Source of the DNA: Gammaproteobacteria bacterium
GTDB taxonomy: Bacteria > Pseudomonadota > Gammaproteobacteria > DSM-16500
Assembly: GCA_031291175.1 (NCBI GenBank)
Contig: JARLJO010000047.1
Coordinates: 186,001 to 250,000 of the forward strand
DNA length: 64,000 bases
Direction: 5' to 3'
This document shows positions 54,764-63,569 of the stretch, piece by piece (position 1 is the first letter of the stretch; each line of letters starts with the position of its first letter). Made by a program: the position numbers and the translations under genes. The notes under the pieces are model-generated. The model was not told where the DNA came from, did no database searches, and was given only the letters and a program-made list of their open reading frames with translations.

Positions 54764-55777
54764 ATGACATTACTCCACTCAAAAAATAAAATCCTGGCCG
54801 ATGGTCGCTGGAATGGTCCACATGGCATTGGACGTTTTTCCTCAGAAATTTTAAGTCGATTGCAGCAAACGGATATTTTGAATGAAGGCCCAAGACCTTT
54901 GTCGTTAAAGAATCTCTTGTGGCAGCCGCTGACGCTTAACCAGCAAAAAAAACATTACGATGTGTATTTTAATCCTGGCTTTAATCCATTGCTTTATTCG
55001 CCTATTCCTTTTGTCTTTACTATTTGCGATTTGATTCATTTACAATTTCCGGGCGGCAACAAATACTTGAAGCGCCTTTATTATGAAACGTTAATCAAAC
55101 CTGCCGCTAAAAGAGCGCATAAAATTCTTACGATTTCTGAATATTCTAAAAATAAAATAGTAGAATGGACGGGCATTGCGCCAGCAGATGTCATCAATGT
55201 CAGCTGCGGTATCAGTGAACATCTCACCCCTAAAGGCACTCGTCCCGATCTTGCTTATCCGTATTTATTGCACGTTGGCAATACTACTAAACCTCACAAA
55301 AATGTGGCGCGTCTTTTAAAAGCATTTGCCCAGGCTCACATTGACCCATCAATACGCCTGGTGCTAACGGGCAGCCAGACGTCTGAGTTAAATGCGATTA
55401 TTCAAGCCGAACGTCTGCAAGATCGTGTTGTTTTCAGTGGTGTACTTAGTGAGGCGCAATTAGCGGATTATTATCGCGGCGCGACGGCTTTGGTTTTTCC
55501 TTCGCTATATGAAGGATTTGGCTTGCCGCCTTTAGAAGCCATGGCTTGTGGTACCCCCGCATTAACTTCCAACCTGACTTCTTTGCCTGAAGTCACGGGT
55601 GACGCCGCTATCTTGATTGATCCTTACCGAGTTGATGCTATCGCAGATGGTATCGAACGGATTGTCAACGATACGGCTCTCAGACAAACTCTTATAGAAA
55701 AAGGGTTAGAACGAGCAAAGCGCTATACCTGGGGAAATACATCGAAAAGTGTTCAAACAGTACTGGATAACATCTAG
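54764..55777 (+). CDS. glycosyltransferase family 4/1
   Basis: A 337-residue GT-B-fold enzyme. The N-domain starts with DGRWNGPHGIGRFSSEIL (acceptor and Gly loop). The C-domain has LHVGNTTKPHKNVARLL and the donor-binding EGFGLPPLEAMACG, with the E-x7-E glutamates. It uses a nucleotide sugar to build a surface glycan or glycolipid; substrate unknown. It lies 16 bases after the pilin gene in the same operon, so a role in pilin or envelope glycosylation is possible but unproven. Confidence 0.92.
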   Translation: MTLLHSKNKILADGRWNGPHGIGRFSSEILSRLQQTDILNEGPRPLSLKNLLWQPLTLNQQKKHYDVYFNPGFNPLLYSPIPFVFTICDLIHLQFPGGNKYLKRLYYETLIKPAAKRAHKILTISEYSKNKIVEWTGIAPADVINVSCGISEHLTPKGTRPDLAYPYLLHVGNTTKPHKNVARLLKAFAQAHIDPSIRLVLTGSQTSELNAIIQAERLQDRVVFSGVLSEAQLADYYRGATALVFPSLYEGFGLPPLEAMACGTPALTSNLTSLPEVTGDAAILIDPYRVDAIADGIERIVNDTALRQTLIEKGLERAKRYTWGNTSKSVQTVLDNI

Positions 55778-55855
55778 TTCCTTCCTATTTAGCTATTCAA
55801 AAGCATCTTTTCATTGCTGATTTTTTACTGCGTTTACTGATGGACCAGTTGATTT

Positions 55856-55978
55856 AATGACTGGGGTCCTGTCAGGGTAGGTTTACTTTTTTCGTGCTCG
55901 CCAGAGGCTCCGCGCGTAAAAAGCAAACCTACCCTGCCACCCCGTTTTTTTTGATTCGCTTCCACTTCGTGGAAGCGA
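55856..55978. repeat. structured repeat family C, full copy 2 (inverted)
   Basis: Inverted relative to copy 1: AATGACTGGGGTCCTGTCAG, then arms GGGTAGGTTTACTTTTTT and AAAAAGCAAACCTACCC, CTGCCACCCCG, T-run, and hairpin CGCTTCCAC-TTC-GTGGAAGCG. Both stems differ from copy 1 by paired changes that keep base pairing. Confidence 0.85.
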
Positions 55979-56016
55979 AAAGAGCATTACAAAAAATATA
56001 TTTACACTGGCAAAAA

Positions 56017-56066
56017 GTAGCACGGACTAAAACCCCCACGCTTTTTGTGGGGGTTGTGTCCGCGAA
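56017..56066. repeat. palindromic repeat, GTAGC-GGACTAA family, copy 2
   Basis: GTAGCACGGACTAAA then a perfect hairpin AACCCCCAC-GCTTTTT-GTGGGGGTT (56031-56055), then GTGTCCGCG. The flanks match copies at 5396 and 56706, while the inner stem is unique. Confidence 0.7.
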
Positions 56067-56173
56067 CCCCAGCTAAATCACAGCACATTCACTCGACACA
56101 TACGAATCAAAAATCCCCGCCGTAGTCATTAAAGCCCACCGGTGTCGCACCAATATCGCACAGCCATAAGGCA

Positions 56174-56211
56174 ATGTTGGGTTTCGCTAAAAGCACAGAA
56201 CCCTACCTACG
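56174..56211. repeat. TTGGGTT-type repeat, copy 6 (inverted, degenerate)
   Basis: ATGTTGGGTTTCGCTAAAAG followed by CACAGAACCCTACCTACG. Its reverse complement aligns with the GTAGG..GCGAAACCCAACA unit of the other copies, with one arm partly degraded. Confidence 0.65.
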
Positions 56212-56342
56212 CTGAAATCCACCCCTTTATTTTCTTAAGTTGACGCCTATGCGCCAGCGCTGGAACAACAAGACTATTTCTTGATTTACTCAACAAAGCT
56301 CTTCGTAAAAGTGAACCTCGGTATATTATTTAAAATGGACTT

Positions 56343-56576
56343 TTGCGCCTATTAGCAACCTATGAAATAACAGGAAAAATCGAAGGCAAACTTGCAGCAA
56401 AAATGTTAGATGAAAAACTGTATTATCAGTTTTTTGAAGATAGGAAAGAAGTGCTTTTCAACACACGCGAAGAAGGAAATCCAGTAGAAAATCCCATCAT
56501 ACGATTAGCCTATATCATATTAAAAGAACATCCTGAGCTAATGAATAAAACAGGCCATGTCCCTAGAGGAACTTAG
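56343..56576 (+). CDS. short unknown frame, possibly a gene remnant
   Basis: A 77-codon frame starting at a TTG, with no good ribosome binding site. The product is charged and protein-like (EITGKIEGKLAAKMLDEKLY, then NPIIRLAYIILKEHPEL), and a matching frame continues a few codons upstream to a stop, so it may be the 3' end of a larger decayed gene. No family recognised. It lies in a repeat-rich gap. Confidence 0.3.
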   Translation: MRLLATYEITGKIEGKLAAKMLDEKLYYQFFEDRKEVLFNTREEGNPVENPIIRLAYIILKEHPELMNKTGHVPRGT

Positions 56577-56705
56577 TAAATTTAATCGACCAAAACCTCT
56601 GAAATCAATTTCAGCGCCGCCACGAGTATTTTGATAAACACCTACGTGATGGCGCGCGATGATAAACAACAGAAGCGCGGACACAGGTATTTGATAAACA
56701 CCTAT

Positions 56706-56799
56706 GTAGCGCGGACTAAGGCCGAAGGCCGTGTCCGCGATGGCAAGCAACAGGCAAGTCAGAAACGTGGACACGGCCTCCGGCCTTAGTCCGCGCTAC
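56706..56799. repeat. palindromic repeat, GTAGC-GGACTAA family, copy 3 (double)
   Basis: GTAGCGCGGACTAAGGCC-GAA-GGCCGTGTCCGCG and, inverted, TGGACACGGCCTCCGGCC then TTAGTCCGCGCTAC. Each half is a hairpin and the halves also pair with each other. The right edge touches the stop codon of the pseudopilin gene. A short direct repeat (TTGATAAACACCTA) lies just to the left. Confidence 0.8.
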
Positions 56800-57326
56800 T
56801 AACAGCCCAACGAATCAATTTTGCCATTGTAATCAGGATAAACCACTCTCGCTCTCCCCGCTTGATTGACCTTGATTGCCCATGCAAGCTTTCTTTTGCC
56901 AGAACAATACCAGAATGTACCATCCTCGCCATAAGACATACCCGCTGGCGAAAACATCAAATAGTTTCGATGTAATGCCGAGCGCCAATACAAAGATCCG
57001 TCTCTGGAATGCGCGTCAAACACATACAAAACATGCTCTTTCCCATTGATCGTACCACTCAAATCGGAATCAATGAAAACCACCTGCCCGTCATTCCACT
57101 CCCCACCACAATTCATATGGTCTTTACTCGGGCATAAAGAAATATTTACCCCCAAAAGAGCCGACTCACTTCTTGCCACATCAATTGCACGCAAGAGTTT
57201 TGATCTGATCACTTCATCCTTGGATTTCGTGAGGAAAAGACCACGCTGGGTGGCTGCGAGCGCGACTAGAATACACATAATCGCGATCACAAAGAGCATC
57301 TCTAATAACGACAAACCTTTACGCAT
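56799..57326 (-). CDS. FimT/GspH-type minor pseudopilin
   Basis: A 175-residue protein with the prepilin site RKG-LSLLEMLFVIAI at the very N-terminus (Glu5 present), a hydrophobic helix and a beta-rich domain with several cysteines (SLCPSKDHMNCGG, FWYCSGKRKLAW) and a C-terminal Cys. FimT/GspH proteins prime assembly of type IV pili or type II secretion pseudopili, and FimT binds DNA in competence. It shares a base with the lysS stop (TAATG), so it is cotranslated with lysS, an unusual place. Confidence 0.88.
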   Translation of the reverse strand: MRKGLSLLEMLFVIAIMCILVALAATQRGLFLTKSKDEVIRSKLLRAIDVARSESALLGVNISLCPSKDHMNCGGEWNDGQVVFIDSDLSGTINGKEHVLYVFDAHSRDGSLYWRSALHRNYLMFSPAGMSYGEDGTFWYCSGKRKLAWAIKVNQAGRARVVYPDYNGKIDSLGC

Positions 57327-58831
57327 TACACATTCACAGGCTTCATATGCGGAAACAAAATCACATCGCGGATGGAAGGAGAATCAGTGAATAACATCAC
57401 CAGACGATCAATACCAATTCCTTCACCAGCTGTAGGTGGCAATCCGTGTTCAAGCGCTGCTACATAATCTGCATCATAAGGCATGGCCTCATCATCACCA
57501 GCGTCTTTTTCAGCGACTTGCTTTTGAAAGCGTTCCGCCTGATCTTCTGCGTCATTTAACTCAGAAAACCCATTAGCAATCTCACGTCCGCCGACAAACA
57601 ATTCAAATCGATCAGTGATAAATGCATTAGTATCATTACGACGCGCTAAAGGTGAAACTTCCGCAGGATATTCTGTAATGAAAGTAGGTTGCTTCAACAT
57701 ATGTTCTACGGTTTTTTCAAAAATTTCGACCTGGACCTTGCCCAAACCATAATTTTCATGCAACGGAATCTCAAGCTTATTCGCTGTTTTGATTGCAGCT
57801 GGCAGCGTATCAATATCTGACGTCTTCAGCGTAGGATTATAGTGAAGAATCGAATCAAACAAACTGAGACGCACAAAAGGTTTGCTCACATCATAAATTT
57901 CACCTTGATAGGAAATTTCAAATGTACCTAACACATCTTGCGCCAGCTTTTTAAATAATTCTTCTGTCAAATCCATCAAATCACGATAATCAGCGTAAGC
58001 TTGATAAAACTCTAACATCGTAAACTCAGGATTATGACGCACTGACAATCCTTCGTTACGGAAGTTACGATTGATTTCAAAAACCCGCTCAAAACCACCG
58101 ACCACCAAACGCTTTAAATAAAGCTCGGGCGCGATACGCAAATAAAGCGGCAAATCCAATGCATTATGATGCGTGACAAAAGGACGTGCGGCAGCACCAC
58201 CGGCTAACACTTGCATCATTGGTGTTTCGACTTCTAAAAAATTTCGTTCTTTCAAGAAATCACGAATCACATCCACAATCTTTGAGCGCATCAAAAAAGT
58301 CTTGCGCGTGGTTTCATTCACCAACAAATCCAAATACCGTTGACGATACCGTAATTCTTGATCGGTTAAACCATGATATTTATCAGGCAATGGACGCAAT
58401 GACTTCGTTAACAAATGAATTTGACTCACGCGTACTGACAACTCGCCAGTCTTGGTCTTAAATAACAGACCTTCAGCACCAATGATGTCGCCTAAATCCC
58501 ATTGTTTAAAATCATCATAAACCCCTTCCGGCGTTTCATCTTGACGCACATACAATTGAATGCGACCCGACATATCCTGCAATGTCACAAAACTCGCCTT
58601 GCCCATCATGCGACGTGTCATGATACGACCGGCGATTTTAACGTGAATAGGATCGGCTTCCAGTTCAGGCTCGGTTTTGCCTTCATGCTTTGCGTGCAAA
58701 TCAGCAGCTAAAGCATCACGTCTGAAATCATTCGGAAAAGCGATACCGCGCGTACGCAATTCGTCTAACTTGGCTCGACGTTGCGCGATCAATTCATTCG
58801 TATCAACTACAATATTTTCTTCTTCAGACAT
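57326..58831 (-). CDS. lysS: lysine-tRNA ligase (class II)
   Basis: A 501-residue class II synthetase. The N-terminal OB fold binds the anticodon ([20 protein letters not shown]). The core holds motif 2 ([20 protein letters not shown]) and motif 3 ([15 protein letters not shown]). Full length. It lies 2 bases after the prfB stop, the conserved prfB-lysS arrangement of gammaproteobacteria. Confidence 0.98.
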   Translation of the reverse strand: MSEEENIVVDTNELIAQRRAKLDELRTRGIAFPNDFRRDALAADLHAKHEGKTEPELEADPIHVKIAGRIMTRRMMGKASFVTLQDMSGRIQLYVRQDETPEGVYDDFKQWDLGDIIGAEGLLFKTKTGELSVRVSQIHLLTKSLRPLPDKYHGLTDQELRYRQRYLDLLVNETTRKTFLMRSKIVDVIRDFLKERNFLEVETPMMQVLAGGAAARPFVTHHNALDLPLYLRIAPELYLKRLVVGGFERVFEINRNFRNEGLSVRHNPEFTMLEFYQAYADYRDLMDLTEELFKKLAQDVLGTFEISYQGEIYDVSKPFVRLSLFDSILHYNPTLKTSDIDTLPAAIKTANKLEIPLHENYGLGKVQVEIFEKTVEHMLKQPTFITEYPAEVSPLARRNDTNAFITDRFELFVGGREIANGFSELNDAEDQAERFQKQVAEKDAGDDEAMPYDADYVAALEHGLPPTAGEGIGIDRLVMLFTDSPSIRDVILFPHMKPVNV

Positions 58832-58833
58832 GA

Positions 58834-59932
58834 CTATAATCCACTTAATAAACTTGCTTCGATAAATTTATCCAAATCGCCATCTAACACCGCTTGTGTG
58901 TTGGCAACCTCAATTCCAGTACGTAAATCTTTAATACGCGACATATCAAGCACATAAGAGCGAATCTGGCTGCCCCAGGTGATATCCATTTTTGTTGCTT
59001 CTTGTTCGTCTTGTTTTGATCGGCGTTTTTGCATTTCCATTTCGTAGAGTTTAGCACGCAACTGGCTCATACAGGTCGCTCTATTTTTATGCTGCGACCG
59101 GTCTGACTGGCTTTGCACGACGATGCCAGAAGGTATGTGAGTAATACGCACAGCCGAATCCGTTCTATTGACGTGCTGACCACCTGCCCCACTTGCTCGA
59201 TACGTGTCAGTCCGCAAATCGGCTGGATTAATATCAATGTCGATACTGTCATCGATCTCAGGCGATACAAACACGGAAGCAAAAGAAGTATGGCGGCGAT
59301 TACCGGAATCAAAGGGCGATTTACGCACTAACCGGTGGACACCTGTTTCCGTTCGCATCCAGCCAAAAGCATAGGGGCCCGTAAATTTAATCGTGGCACT
59401 TTTGATCCCTGCCACATCTCCTGCCGAGACTTCAATTAGTTCGGTATGGAACCCATGGCGCTCACCCCAACGTAAATACATACGCAACAGGATATTGGCC
59501 CAGTCCTGAGCCTCTGTACCGCCGGATCCCGATTGCACATCCATATAAGCATTGTTCTCGTCCATCTCACCTGAAAACATGCGCTGAAATTCAAGCTTTT
59601 CAATGGTCTTCGTGATGTTATCTAATTCGGCAACGATTTCTTGAACCGCCCCCTCATCATTCTCCTGGACTGCCATCTCAAACAATTCCTCGGAGTCGCT
59701 GAGACCGGTTTCGATGACCTGGATGCTATCGACCACGGTTTCGAGCTGAACACGCTCACGACCTAAGGTTTGGGCTTTTTCGGGGTTATTCCAAATGGCA
59801 GGATCTTCTAATTCACGTTGAACTTCAAACAAACGCTCACGCTTGTTTTCGACGTCAAAGATACCTCCGGACTTCGTCTAAACGTTTAGCGAGGTCTTTT
59901 ATGCGGGCATTAATGGATGTGGTTTCAATCAT
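58834..59932 (-). CDS. prfB: peptide chain release factor 2, made by programmed +1 frameshift
   Basis: RF2 releases the chain at UGA and UAA. Zero frame: ATG at 59932, 25 codons ending RRYL, then TGA at 59855-59857. The +1 frame resumes at GAC (59854-59856) and runs to 58834, giving 365 residues, the usual length. The SPF stop-codon motif ([12 protein letters not shown]) and [16 protein letters not shown], whose GGQ acts in the peptidyl-transferase centre, are present. RF2 regulates itself: low RF2 favours frameshifting at its own UGA. A plain frame reading misses the first 33 residues. Confidence 0.97.
59854..59866 (-). promoter_or_regulatory. prfB programmed frameshift site
   Basis: On the reverse strand AGG TAT CTT TGA C: an internal Shine-Dalgarno-like AGG, the slippery CTT and the UGA-C stop context, as in the classic prfB site. 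Slippage of the Leu tRNA by one base joins the two frames. Confidence 0.93.
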
Positions 59933-60069
59933 GGCTGTCTCGATATTCAAAGAATGGAGGGATTTTAGTCTATACTCGGATACGCGGCAAGAAGAGTGTA
60001 TAATTCCGTGCGACCTTGAGCTACTTTAGACCAAAACCGGTATTTGAAATAATATTGAAGGATTTAGCC

Positions 60070-60774
60070 ATGCCAAACACCCTCCAGCATCTCGCCCATT
60101 TAGTCGATGTTATCGCCTTGAGCCGCAAAGAATGTGAGCGCCCTATCAAAGCGCATCTGACCTATGCCACGCGAGACAACTTCATCGGCCAGGTCATTAA
60201 TGGCTACACCGAAGGCCTCACGGATTTCGCCCTCATGACCAAAAACGCCGCCGCTGCGCTTTGCAAGGTGCAAGATGACCTCATCGAGCAACACAATATA
60301 AGCTTATTGATCTATGACTCATATCGCCCCAAAAAAGCAGTAAAACATTTTATGCGGTGGTCTTCAGAACCCGTTCCCGTTGACCACAATGGTGAACACG
60401 AATTAAAGAGAAAAAACATCCACTATCCTCATATCGAGAAAGATCAATTGTTCAACCTGGGCTATGTCGCCGAAGATTCGCAGCACTGTTATGGCCATAC
60501 AGTGGATTTAGTTTTAATTGATAAAAACGAAAAGGAGCTGGATTTAGGCGCGTGTTTCGATTACATGGATCCGCTTTCACACATTACGGTGACCGCAGAT
60601 GAAATAGGCGAAGCAGCACACAAGCATCGAACCCTATTGAGAGAGACAATGCAAAAACATGGCTTTATTCCTTATACAAAAGAGTTTTGGCACTTTAGTT
60701 TTCAAGACAAACTGATTAAAGAACCGATTGACATTACCATCTCTAAAACATTAAAAGCCTTAAATGTAGTGTAA
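60070..60774 (+). CDS. ddpX: D-alanyl-D-alanine dipeptidase, VanX/DdpX family
   Basis: A 234-residue zinc peptidase (M15D). The start at 60070 is chosen for AAGGA upstream; the frame opens at a TTG at 60016. YDSYRPKKAVKHFMRW carries the catalytic Arg, SQHCYGHTVDLVLI the first two zinc ligands (His, Asp), and KEFWHFSF the catalytic Glu and last zinc His. There is no signal peptide, so it acts in the cytosol on D-Ala-D-Ala, either for recycling or scavenging. Full domain. Monocistronic, divergent from prfB. Confidence 0.92.
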   Translation: MPNTLQHLAHLVDVIALSRKECERPIKAHLTYATRDNFIGQVINGYTEGLTDFALMTKNAAAALCKVQDDLIEQHNISLLIYDSYRPKKAVKHFMRWSSEPVPVDHNGEHELKRKNIHYPHIEKDQLFNLGYVAEDSQHCYGHTVDLVLIDKNEKELDLGACFDYMDPLSHITVTADEIGEAAHKHRTLLRETMQKHGFIPYTKEFWHFSFQDKLIKEPIDITISKTLKALNVV

Positions 60775-60783
60775 TACTCATCG

Positions 60784-60814
60784 CTAACGGCGGCTATATT
60801 TACGCTGCCGTTAG
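60784..60814 (+). terminator. hairpin after the dipeptidase gene
   Basis: CTAACGGC and GCCGTTAG form an 8-base stem about 10 bases after the stop, followed by a T/C-rich stretch (ACTCTCTTCACTTT). Likely terminator, imperfect T run. Confidence 0.55.
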
Positions 60815-61044
60815 ACTCTCTTCACTTTAACGCATTGAAATATCATAGCTTTCAGTTAGCTTTTTCAGTATTTTATAAGCCCTATCAAAATACCCTTAAC
60901 AACCTAAAAATAATTTGTAAATATTCCGTCACTTTAATACAACCTTAAGGTTACTGCTTTATAGTAGGAACTGTAGCAACACTGAATATAACGTATGTTT
61001 TAACTGGTTTGACCCAATAACAATAAATAAAAACAAAAAAACCT
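60815..61044 (+). other. intergenic region, possible small RNA locus
   Basis: No reading frame. The stretch lies between a terminator hairpin and a second, strong terminator at 61045, with no gene between, so an independent short transcript is possible. A promoter cannot be fixed. Otherwise nothing recognised. Confidence 0.3.
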
Positions 61045-61072
61045 ATCCCCGCTATTGCGGGGATTTTTCTTT
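61045..61072 (+). terminator. strong factor-independent terminator
   Basis: ATCCCCGC-TAT-GCGGGGAT (8-base perfect stem, GC-rich) is preceded by A-runs and followed by TTTTTCTTTG. It is about 270 bases beyond the dipeptidase stop and so ends either a long 3' UTR or a separate small RNA. Confidence 0.8.
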
Positions 61073-61182
61073 GTGGGACAGACATTGCAAGGTGGGACGA
61101 ACGTTATTGCAAATTTTTGCGCCGGTGGAAATAATAGATTTATATTTGAGAAGAGCTATTTATAGGGCGTATTTTACAGCCA

Positions 61183-62196
61183 TTACTTTTCTGAAAGCTT
61201 GCACAATTTAACGATTAAATCCGCTTTATTGCGGGCAAAAAACTTCGATTTTAATATATCAATGTAAGATTCAATTGTTCTAGCAGATAAATGGAGTTTT
61301 TGCGCGATTTCTTTTGCTGTAGCACCCGTTAACAAAAGATTGACACATTCTTGCTGACGTTTTGGAATGCCAATATTTGATTTATCATTTCTATTATCTG
61401 ATGGATTTTCAGAAACCTTATCCGCATCTAAAATTTTACTAGATTTGATAGCGTCTTTTTTTATAGGAATATTTTTATTGAGGAAATGCTGGAGGATGGT
61501 TTGTGGGATGACGTTCAAAACATCATGAATGAGACAGTAATTAATAAGATCATTGCTTGAGTTACAATTCAATTTGCTTTTTACGACTTCCAAATCATAT
61601 TCTATTGCTTGCAAAGACAGGTTCATCAATAAACCAATTTCTTTGCTGGTTAACCCACGAATGAAATAAAATACCAGCTCAGACTCTTTTACAGAAAGTT
61701 GATTGAAAACATCACTTCCATTAATTTGAAAATTTTTACTGTTTGCCTTGGAACCGTAGGCTACTTTACCTAGATTAACTAATTTGAAAATAGCTTGAGC
61801 AGCTACAGCATTTGAAATTTCTTCCGTAATTCCACACACTCCGACAATATTACCGTGTAGATTTTTAAGAGGTATTTTTTTAGTGAGAAAAACATGGGTT
61901 TGGTTATCAGCATATTGATTAAGTTGTAAGAATGAAATTTCTTGACCTGACGAAATCACTTTTTTATCTTGCTCTTGAAAAAATGCTGCTGATTCTGCGG
62001 CCTTACATTTTAACTCATAGTCAGTTTTTCCATATTTAGCTTCTTGGGTTTTAAATCCACACAAAAGAGCGCTGCGAAGTGTCGTTGCAGTGTATTTTAA
62101 TTCGATATTTTTAATAAACATCCAGCCTGGCATCTGTTCCAATAGGGGGGATGAGAGTATCTCTTTATCAGCTATCTCATACGACATTGAATTCAC
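61183..62196 (-). CDS. PAS-domain regulator with two LuxR-type helix-turn-helix domains
   Basis: A 337-residue cytosolic regulator. Residues about 15-135 resemble a PAS fold (PGWMFIKNIELKYTATT, IPLKNLHGNIVGVCGITEE). A first LuxR/GerE-type domain lies at about 168-222 (LSVKESELVFYFIRGLTSKE, then IEYDLEVVKSKLN) and a second at about 275-335 (RQQECVNLLLTGATAKEIAQ, then RTIESYIDILKSKF). Each has the expected helix-turn-helix spacing. PAS domains sense small ligands or redox. It lies 2 kb from icmC and might regulate the secretion locus, but this is only proximity. Confidence 0.82.
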   Translation of the reverse strand: MNSMSYEIADKEILSSPLLEQMPGWMFIKNIELKYTATTLRSALLCGFKTQEAKYGKTDYELKCKAAESAAFFQEQDKKVISSGQEISFLQLNQYADNQTHVFLTKKIPLKNLHGNIVGVCGITEEISNAVAAQAIFKLVNLGKVAYGSKANSKNFQINGSDVFNQLSVKESELVFYFIRGLTSKEIGLLMNLSLQAIEYDLEVVKSKLNCNSSNDLINYCLIHDVLNVIPQTILQHFLNKNIPIKKDAIKSSKILDADKVSENPSDNRNDKSNIGIPKRQQECVNLLLTGATAKEIAQKLHLSARTIESYIDILKSKFFARNKADLIVKLCKLSEK

Positions 62197-62417
62197 TCAT
62201 AATTTAAGAATATGACTTCTACTCTTGCCTATTTTGCAGTGTAGCACGGTCTGTTCAAATAATAAACACCAAGAGCATTACTAACGTCGGTCGAAGCAGG
62301 ATGGTTGCCAGGCAGTTGAATTCCAGAATTATTAAGCATGATGTAGCTGTAATTTTAATTTCTGGTTGCTCACAAATAGTCGCGATTATGCTAATTAAAC
62401 ATGAGCAACCGATACAA

Positions 62418-63320
62418 CTATATGTCCAGGCCCCTAGGTTTTGGTTTGGTTAATAATGGCGTTATTTTGCGTGCCTTTATAGAGCCTATATTTTGTTTTA
62501 CATCTAGTGAATCTGGTTTTTCCGTATCGAGCAGATGGGAAATAAATTGGGATTTCACTTGTTCTTTGCTATTGCTTGATACCTTAGATTCATCTTGCAA
62601 AAGAGTTGTGATTAAATCTATCGCTGAACCATACTTTTCAATCTCCAATGGTTTAATCGTATTTGTTAATTGCTGAATAAATTTGTCATATAGTTTGAGA
62701 CTTGGGTCTAATATTTTTATATTGAGAGACAATATAAATTTATTGTTTTTCGGGTCGTTTTCAATAGTGCAGAGACATTTGCCTTTATCAGCAGGATCTA
62801 ACTTTTCTTTAAACTCATTAAATTCCTGCCGTATGAGCTGAATGAATTTTTGCAGCTCATCTTTTTCATTCTGAGAAAGAACACACCATTTATTGCGATC
62901 AATACCAACAGAAAATTCACCATTCTCTCTGTCATTTTTAATTAATAAAGTATCGTTAGAAAGCAATTTTGCAATAACACTTAGATCAATACTAAAGCTT
63001 TGGGATGGCACTAAAATTTTAGATCTTGCAACGCCATCTTGTCTGAAACTAACAGAACCTTCTGGCTGAAAGCTGGTTATCCCGCTGGATGCGCTAGATG
63101 CGCCAAGTGATGCTACTGCATCTTTTGCGGCTCCTTCACCAGTAGCACCGCCGCCTCCACTGCTTCCATGACCAGAGCAGCGAGGAGCTTCAAATAAAAA
63201 TCGGCCGCAGATCATACATTTTGGCTTGGACTTTATCGCTATATCCTTTTTAATTTCATTTTGTTTATTGTTTTCTTTGGCTTCTTGTTCTTGTAGTAAT
63301 TTCATCTTATCCTCGCTCAT
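62418..63320 (-). CDS. unknown protein with N-terminal Cys motif, effector candidate
   Basis: A 300-residue soluble protein. An N-terminal basic helix is followed by KPKCMICGRFLFEAPRCSGH, a CxxC..C.H arrangement that could bind zinc (residues about 34-54). A Gly/Ala/Ser-rich linker (GSSGGGGATGEG) follows, then a 200-residue alpha/beta part with no recognised family. An in-frame ATG 5 codons on (63305) has a closer GAGG site and may be the true start. It is divergent from icmC. The layout fits a Dot/Icm substrate, but no targeting signal can be proven. Confidence 0.65.
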   Translation of the reverse strand: MSEDKMKLLQEQEAKENNKQNEIKKDIAIKSKPKCMICGRFLFEAPRCSGHGSSGGGGATGEGAAKDAVASLGASSASSGITSFQPEGSVSFRQDGVARSKILVPSQSFSIDLSVIAKLLSNDTLLIKNDRENGEFSVGIDRNKWCVLSQNEKDELQKFIQLIRQEFNEFKEKLDPADKGKCLCTIENDPKNNKFILSLNIKILDPSLKLYDKFIQQLTNTIKPLEIEKYGSAIDLITTLLQDESKVSSNSKEQVKSQFISHLLDTEKPDSLDVKQNIGSIKARKITPLLTKPKPRGLDI

Positions 63321-63379
63321 CAGTGCCGCTCTAGTCAGAAAAATCTTCGCTCTTTAGATAGCTACAGCAATAGCATCAT

Positions 63380-63403
63380 TTTATAGAGTAATATCCCTAT
63401 AAA
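63380..63403. promoter_or_regulatory. inverted repeat TTTATAG-N10-CTATAAA
   Basis: Seven-base perfect arms with a 10-base spacer in the shared upstream region of icmC and the divergent gene. Possible regulator site; also AT-rich enough to be part of promoters. Confidence 0.35.
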
Positions 63404-63407
63404 ACAA

Positions 63408-63425
63408 TACCGTAGTAATACGGTA
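63408..63425. promoter_or_regulatory. inverted repeat TACCGTA-N4-TACGGTA
   Basis: An 18-base dyad with perfect 7-base arms, about 145 bases before icmC. The length and symmetry are those of a dimeric regulator operator; LuxR-type proteins bind sites of this size. No regulator assignment can be made from sequence alone. Confidence 0.4.
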
Positions 63426-63569
63426 AAGTCTTAATGCTCTGAAATGATGATGAAGTCGTCATCAGCCAACCTTGAAAACATAGGGTATTTATACGCTATT
63501 ATGCACCTCCAATCATGTGCTAATGTTTTACACACAGTCACTCAGAATAAAATTTGGGGTGGTAACTTA

